DNA of 64,000 nt from Oxyruncus cristatus (Eukaryota > Chordata > Aves > Passeriformes > Cotingidae), in contig VXAY01002056.1 in NCBI GenBank assembly GCA_013399855.1, positions 2,347,009 to 2,411,008 on the forward strand, given 5' to 3'. Numbering within the stretch: position 1 is the first letter of the stretch; every line of letters starts with the position of its first letter. The position numbers and the translations under genes were made by a program. The notes beneath the pieces were generated by a model that made no database searches, was not told where the DNA came from, and saw nothing but the letters and a program-made list of their open reading frames with translations. Shown piece by piece: positions 60,401 through 64,000 of this stretch.

Positions 60401-61195
60401 GCACAGCTCCTGCACCAACCAGCTCCTCAGTGTGTCACAGGAGCAGTAACAGTGGTACAGCAGTGAGTACAAAGAACGTATCCCTCTTTTGCTCAGCAGC
60501 CTCAGTTCCAAAGCACAAAGGTGCACAGGGGCCTGAGCTGATGCAACAGCCCATTAACTATGGATGGGCTGTGAAACAGCTCTGTAGCCACCCTTGCTCT
60601 TGCTCAGAACAGTTTCCCTCTTCTGAACCCTTTTTAAACACTTTAGGCCATGTTTAATTTGTAGGAAGTCACACTTAGAATGCGGTCATGTATCCAATTC
60701 CCCAACCTTCCTCTTTAAGATGAAGATGAATCAAGCATTCAGAATTTAACTCTGATTATGCCAAGTGCTAGTTCCACAGAGATGAAGAGACTCATCCTGC
60801 TCCCAGTGAATGAAACTCTGCCATCAAACTTTTAGCCATTGGGGTTTTTTTATCTACTTGCTTGTGGCAATACTACCTATGTAGTATATGCACAATGGCC
60901 AGTGAAAGGGCATTAAGAGTCAGGGTGCTAAAGCAACTCTGAGGTTTGCTGCTACTATCTTTCTAGTTACTTATTCTTCTAGAATTTGCCGATCTTTACA
61001 GTTGTTGCTTAAAATACACTTTAATAGCAAAATCTGATATCTACATACCTAAGCGATGAAATCCAAAAGTGAACCTCTTTGTTGGAGATTTTGCAGACAG
61101 CCAGAGAGCAAGCAGGGTCAAAATAATACCACTAAGGTCAGTTAACATGTGAAGTGCATCTGTCATAATCGCTAGACTGTTAGCGACATAGCCAC
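51249..61195 (-). CDS. SLC30A4: SLC30A4 (ZnT4) zinc transporter, C-terminal six coding exons; 5' end off the window
   Basis: In transcription order the exons are 61195-61049, 55853-55700, 54973-54760, 54463-54358, 52168-52034 and 51403-51249. All are GT-AG, and together they give about 303 residues to the stop. The visible part holds the end of TM1, TM2 with HMLTD, TM3, TM4, a His-rich cytosolic loop, TM5 with HALGD, TM6 and the cytosolic C-terminal domain ending CASCQSSSA. The paired HxxxD motifs bind transported zinc. ZnT4 is a proton-coupled exporter of cytosolic zinc into endosomes, lysosomes and secretory vesicles; loss in mice gives zinc-poor milk. The N-terminal cytosolic region and most of TM1 must lie right of 64,000. 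ZnT2, ZnT3 and ZnT8 are less likely given the C-terminus and neighbours. Confidence 0.95.
52034..52168 (-). CDS. SLC30A4: SLC30A4 exon: C-terminal metallochaperone-like fold
   Basis: This exon encodes [20 protein letters not shown] then [20 protein letters not shown] and VHLQL. It is the alpha-beta cytosolic domain that mediates dimer formation in the cation diffusion facilitator family. It is flanked by ...CACAG and G|GTAAGC. Confidence 0.93.
52247..52265 (+). repeat. Poly-A run (19 A on plus strand)
   Basis: Nineteen consecutive A lie about 80 bases upstream of an SLC30A4 acceptor, reading as poly-T in the gene's sense. It could extend the polypyrimidine region of that intron, or be the tail of an old plus-strand insertion; no source element is recognisable beside it. 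Confidence 0.7.
54358..54463 (-). CDS. SLC30A4: SLC30A4 exon: TM6
   Basis: This exon encodes [20 protein letters not shown] then [28 protein letters not shown] is the sixth span. Relative to the human form I recall, FRIIWDTVV is VRILCDTGV here. It is flanked by CTTGCAG and G|GTAAGA. Confidence 0.93.
54760..54973 (-). CDS. SLC30A4: SLC30A4 exon: TM4 end, His-rich loop and TM5
   Basis: This exon encodes [10 protein letters not shown], then a His/Ser loop ([13 protein letters not shown] ... HASGHGHSS), then [20 protein letters not shown] and the rest of TM5. HALGD supplies the second zinc-site HxxxD. The loop carries ten His in the two visible clusters, more than in the human protein as I recall it. 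It is flanked by CCCTTTCAG and AAG|GTAAGG. Confidence 0.94.
55041..55510 (-). mobile_element. CR1 LINE 3' end in an SLC30A4 intron
   Basis: The plus strand is the reverse complement of an avian CR1 3' end. It begins CACAGAATCACAGAATATGC, then AAGTTGGAAGGGACCCACAA, GTCCAACTTTGAGCCCTGC, GAGCCTGTTCCAACCACCC, TCCTTCAGGCTGAACAGATC, CTCAGCTGCTCCTCATCTGG and TTGGATGCTCTCTAATCGCT. Sense is the same as SLC30A4. Its 3' tip lies only about 67 bases upstream of the acceptor of the exon ending at 54,973. The sequence is fairly intact, so it is a moderately young copy, 5'-truncated. Confidence 0.93.
55700..55853 (-). CDS. SLC30A4: SLC30A4 exon: TM3 and TM4
   Basis: This exon encodes [37 protein letters not shown] and [14 protein letters not shown], covering the third and fourth spans and the short loop between. 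It is flanked by CTTTTTGCAG and AT|GTAAGA. Confidence 0.94.
55860..61040 (-). other. SLC30A4: Large SLC30A4 intron
   Basis: This intron of about 5.2 kb holds a CR1 fragment near 59.0 kb inside a GC-richer block (about 58.70-59.26 kb). The 207-codon minus-strand frame in that block has no recognisable domain and overlaps the CR1. I see no extra exon with both splice sites and a family match. Confidence 0.55.
58970..59125 (-). mobile_element. Diverged CR1 fragment
   Basis: The plus strand reads as reverse-complement CR1: GAAAGGAACCCCTGG, GTAGTCCTGTGCAGAGGAGG, CTACAGCAGGTTGCTCAGGG, TTGCTTCCAGTAGGGTTTTG and CTGTGGACACTCCACAACCT. It is more diverged than the 55.0-kb copy and lacks the terminal ACAGAATCACAGAAT block. 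Confidence 0.7.
61049..61195 (-). CDS. SLC30A4: SLC30A4 exon: TM1 end and TM2 (first coding exon in the window)
   Basis: This exon encodes [20 protein letters not shown] then [20 protein letters not shown] and [14 protein letters not shown] in TM2 gives half of the zinc site. It begins in phase 1, so the preceding exon ends with the first base of a Gly codon. It is flanked by TTTTGTTTTCAG and TTAG|GTATGT. Confidence 0.95.
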
Positions 61196-61199
61196 CTGA

Positions 61200-64000
61200 A
61201 AACAAAATTGGAAAAGTCAGGACACATGACATTTTTAATTATTCTAGATAATATCCTCTTGGCACAGCTGACAGTTATTTATTTTCAGAATAGTGCATTA
61301 AGTGCAGGAGAGCCCATCTTAAAATCACTAAATGTGTGTGGGAGGTTGCTATTACAAGCAAAATGCCATGCTGTAATTTAAAGCTACCGTAGTTAAAAGT
61401 GCAGTCAAGTGTGCTTTCTATCAAGAGTAACATACAAAGGATTCACTCCTGTTATTCTCACAGAGATTACTTGCCTAATATCGTGTGCAAGATCAGGCCC
61501 AAAATAGTGTTGTATCTTTCCTCTGTATATTACTGCACATGTGTTTAATCAACTGATCCTTATATTAAACTACCTTTGTTAAACATTGTGACATTTCAGA
61601 AGAGGGACAGAAGTCCAAAGACCCAATATAAAGGAAATTTACCCTGCCCCCTTTCTATTTGTGTTACAATACCTTTTAACCTTCATTATTCCCTGTCCTG
61701 GCAGGATTGTATGAGTTCTGCCAGTATCTATTGCAGGCAATGACTTCCAATTGCACAGCACTCTTCTTTGTTATTTATTACCATAATTTTTTTTCTTGTA
61801 ATTATGAGCTGCATTGAGACAAATAACCCGAGATCAAAGGTTAATATCTTTGTTCCAATTCAATTGCCAATGCTACTATTGGATGGTGAGAGATTTGAAC
61901 AATGCACCTCTCTCTTAAGTATCCCTTATCCAAAGGGGAATCAAGGACGGGCTGTATTGTCTGCCATATGCTTGAAGGTAAGCCCATTTTCTCAGAAAAG
62001 ATCACATCTTTAGTGTCAGCTCAGCTATGATTTGGTTTCTCTTTTTACCTTGAGATTGTCATTCAGCCTGTAAATTTGTACTGAGCGAAGCATGCAGCTG
62101 GTGTGCCATTTGTGTGCCATTTGGCAGGCTTGAGGCTCCAACTAACATTTCAAATAAAGCAATCTTCACATACAATTAAAATTGTCTTAGTGAAAAGGCT
62201 GACCACGAGGAAATGGCAAAGAGGAATTCACAACTTTGCTTTTAAGAGCAGTCATAAAACCTGTGTGTGTGTGGCTGTGGGTGTTTGTATGTGCACACCT
62301 GCAGACAGAGCTACTCTCTCCTCCCCAGCCAAACACGCACAGCACAGCTGCTGCTGCAGTGGTGTTGTACCGTGGGTAACTACAAATACACTACATTTCA
62401 ACCAGTTCCCATCCTCCATCCTAAGTTAAAATCTTCTGAATTTCTCCAAAAGGCCATCACAGTTCAAAAACAATGAGTTTTTAAAATTTAGCTGTTCAGT
62501 GGCTTTTTGAGTAAAATGAGTTACGCCTTTTCTTTCTGAAGTGTGTTCTCACGTTTTAAAAAAAAGACTTAGAAAAGTGCAACTCAGCCTCTTTTATAGT
62601 CAACAGAAAAGAAATATTTCTAAGGACATTCAGTTCAGCAGTTTACATGTATCATTATTTACAGTATCTATGTTAATTCGTAAGTATTAATTTTGAAAAT
62701 CACTTCAGTCCAAGGTGAGTCAATTCTATTTCAGCCAGCCTCTCACTTTTAAAGCCTTTCAAAATAAAATGATAATGAAGGAATTCAGGTACTGCAGCTG
62801 ATCATAATGCAGCATGTGGATTAAGAAAACAAAATTGACATTTATTGAATTCTGAAATCAAAGGTTCTCTGTTCCCAAAAGTTCATTGCTTGGTTAAAGG
62901 TATTGCCTAGGGGCTGTTTAAACACAATTGGCAACTTAGAAAAAAAGACATGTATAACCTTTACAAATAGACAGCTTGATGGTTCACCACTGTTTTCAGT
63001 GACCTGTGAAGGACAGCAGTTCTTCTCATGGACAGTCAATTAGAAATCCCTAAACATAGCTGAAAACCTCACAACCCTGTCAAAAAAGCTAACTAGGTTT
63101 TGTGGTGTGTTTTTCTTTTCTTGATGCAAAATGGTTTCCACAAAGTGTAAGTTTTTACCTGACTGTTCATCAAATTAAACAACAAACACTGAGATGGACT
63201 GGGGTAATGAACCCTTTGAAAAAAATATGCCAATCAAGATTTCACAAAAAAAGCTGCTGAAGTAAGATTTCCTTCATCTTGACATTGGTAACAGACAGCA
63301 GAAAGATTTTTACTGAACGAATTAATTGTCTGAGAGGGTCCTCTGTCTTTTTCTCAGAATCTCAAATCTGTCAAAGATCATAGAAAGAAGTCAGTTAAAA
63401 CATCCTATATGATCAAAGAGAGTTTCCCAAAATACCTGAGCTTCAGGTCCACTCATAATGTTCCAAAATTTGAAACCAACCAACAGAATGTATTACAGGG
63501 CTTAAGTGAAAGAAATTAAACAAGTAGAGCACTGACTCAGGACTCGAGGGCTCTGTCTTTACTTACTCTTCTGTTGCTGATCACTTGCCCTATTGACAAG
63601 TCATTCAGGTCTAGATCCACAAGAGTACGGAGATCCACAAGAGCATGGACATACCCAAGCCCTCTATTTATTCTCTGTGGAAGATGGATGCTTGAATATT
63701 TTATGGGTCTGGCCTCTGTGCTCTCTGATTCTGCGCCCAAAGAACGAAATAGGGGTGGCAAAAGCACCTGATGAGGACGAGCCTTCAATACAGCACTGAT
63801 GCTTTGTACAGACAAATCCACTGCCCTGACTGTATGGGAGATGTGACAGTGATGAAAGAGTATTATTATTCTTAACACCTATTTTTTTCTAGAGCTCTCC
63901 CTGCACTGGCTATGGAGAAGTCTACAACAGTGTGAATCAGATCCTTAGCCCCAAACACACACTCTTAGTGACTTCAACATCAACCTGCCAACAGCACAGA
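61200..64000 (-). other. SLC30A4: SLC30A4 intron continuing past the right edge
   Basis: The preceding coding exon (the TM1 region, expected to end in a motif like IGELVG) is not found here, so the intron is at least 2.8 kb long. A GT-rich tract lies near 62,262-62,290. A possible old SINE lies near 63,525. The 113-codon minus-strand frame at 63,537-63,878 has no recognisable motif. Confidence 0.5.
63525..63615 (+). mobile_element. Possible MIR-like ancient SINE
   Basis: The order AGAGCACTGACTCAGGACTC, GGCTCTGTC, TGCTGATCACTTGCCC and GACAAGTCATTCAGGTCT loosely follows the MIR core of amniotes (GCACTGGACTC ... GCTCTGCC ... GTGTGACCTTGGGCAAGTCAC). Divergence is high and the match was judged from memory. 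Confidence 0.3.

Noticed and set aside
63537..63878. Candidate upstream SLC30A4 exon
   Set aside because: The 113-codon frame has none of the expected TM1 or N-terminal ZnT4 sequence, and no GT-AG pair in the needed phase was found.

Overview
The window is vertebrate nuclear DNA, almost certainly from a bird. It is AT-rich with small CpG-island promoters, its genes are split by GT-AG introns, and it carries several chicken-repeat-1 (CR1) LINE 3' ends, including one with the typical avian terminal ACAGAATCACAGAAT block. Three protein genes are recognisable. Their order and orientation match my recollection of human chromosome 15q21.1: AFG2B (SPATA5L1, +), C15orf48 (NMES1/COXFA4L3, +) and SLC30A4 (ZnT4, -). 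The species cannot be told from the sequence.

Layout. Bases 1 to about 24.9 kb hold no gene I can support. This stretch is AT-rich and contains an LTR-like GC-rich block (18.4-18.8 kb), a diverged minisatellite of about 22-bp units (19.66-20.11 kb), a very old CR1 fragment (20.76-21.16 kb), and one coding-like island of uncertain meaning (5.97-6.18 kb). A younger CR1 3' end (24.90-25.25 kb) abuts the CpG island that starts AFG2B. AFG2B runs from 25,580 to 32,972 in eight coding exons and encodes 760 residues with two AAA+ ATPase domains. An extra open, in-frame, splice-flanked segment lies in its last intron. About 2 kb further on, C15orf48 (35,120-37,089, four coding exons, 86 residues) starts from a TATA-containing CpG island with a G-rich pentamer array and a strong NF-kB-like site. 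Its 3' UTR carries the miR-147b hairpin. From 37.45 to about 50.4 kb I see no gene. SLC30A4 occupies the right end on the minus strand. Six coding exons (61,195 down to 51,249) give about 303 C-terminal residues; the first exons lie beyond the right edge.

How the genes work. AFG2B belongs to the AFG2A-AFG2B-AIRIM-CINP ATPase complex, which acts in ribosome maturation and replisome handling. C15orf48 makes a small inner mitochondrial membrane protein that can replace NDUFA4 in cytochrome c oxidase during inflammation. The miR-147b in its 3' UTR is known in mammals to repress NDUFA4, so one transcript carries both parts of the switch. SLC30A4 moves zinc from the cytosol into endosomal and secretory compartments. 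The first and third genes have no evident functional link to the second; they are neighbours by conserved synteny.

No wholly new system was found. The points most worth checking are the optional AFG2B exon, the conserved miR-147b/C15orf48 dual gene with its promoter elements, the STAT/HSF-like minisatellite, and the CR1 insertions close to a promoter and to a splice acceptor.
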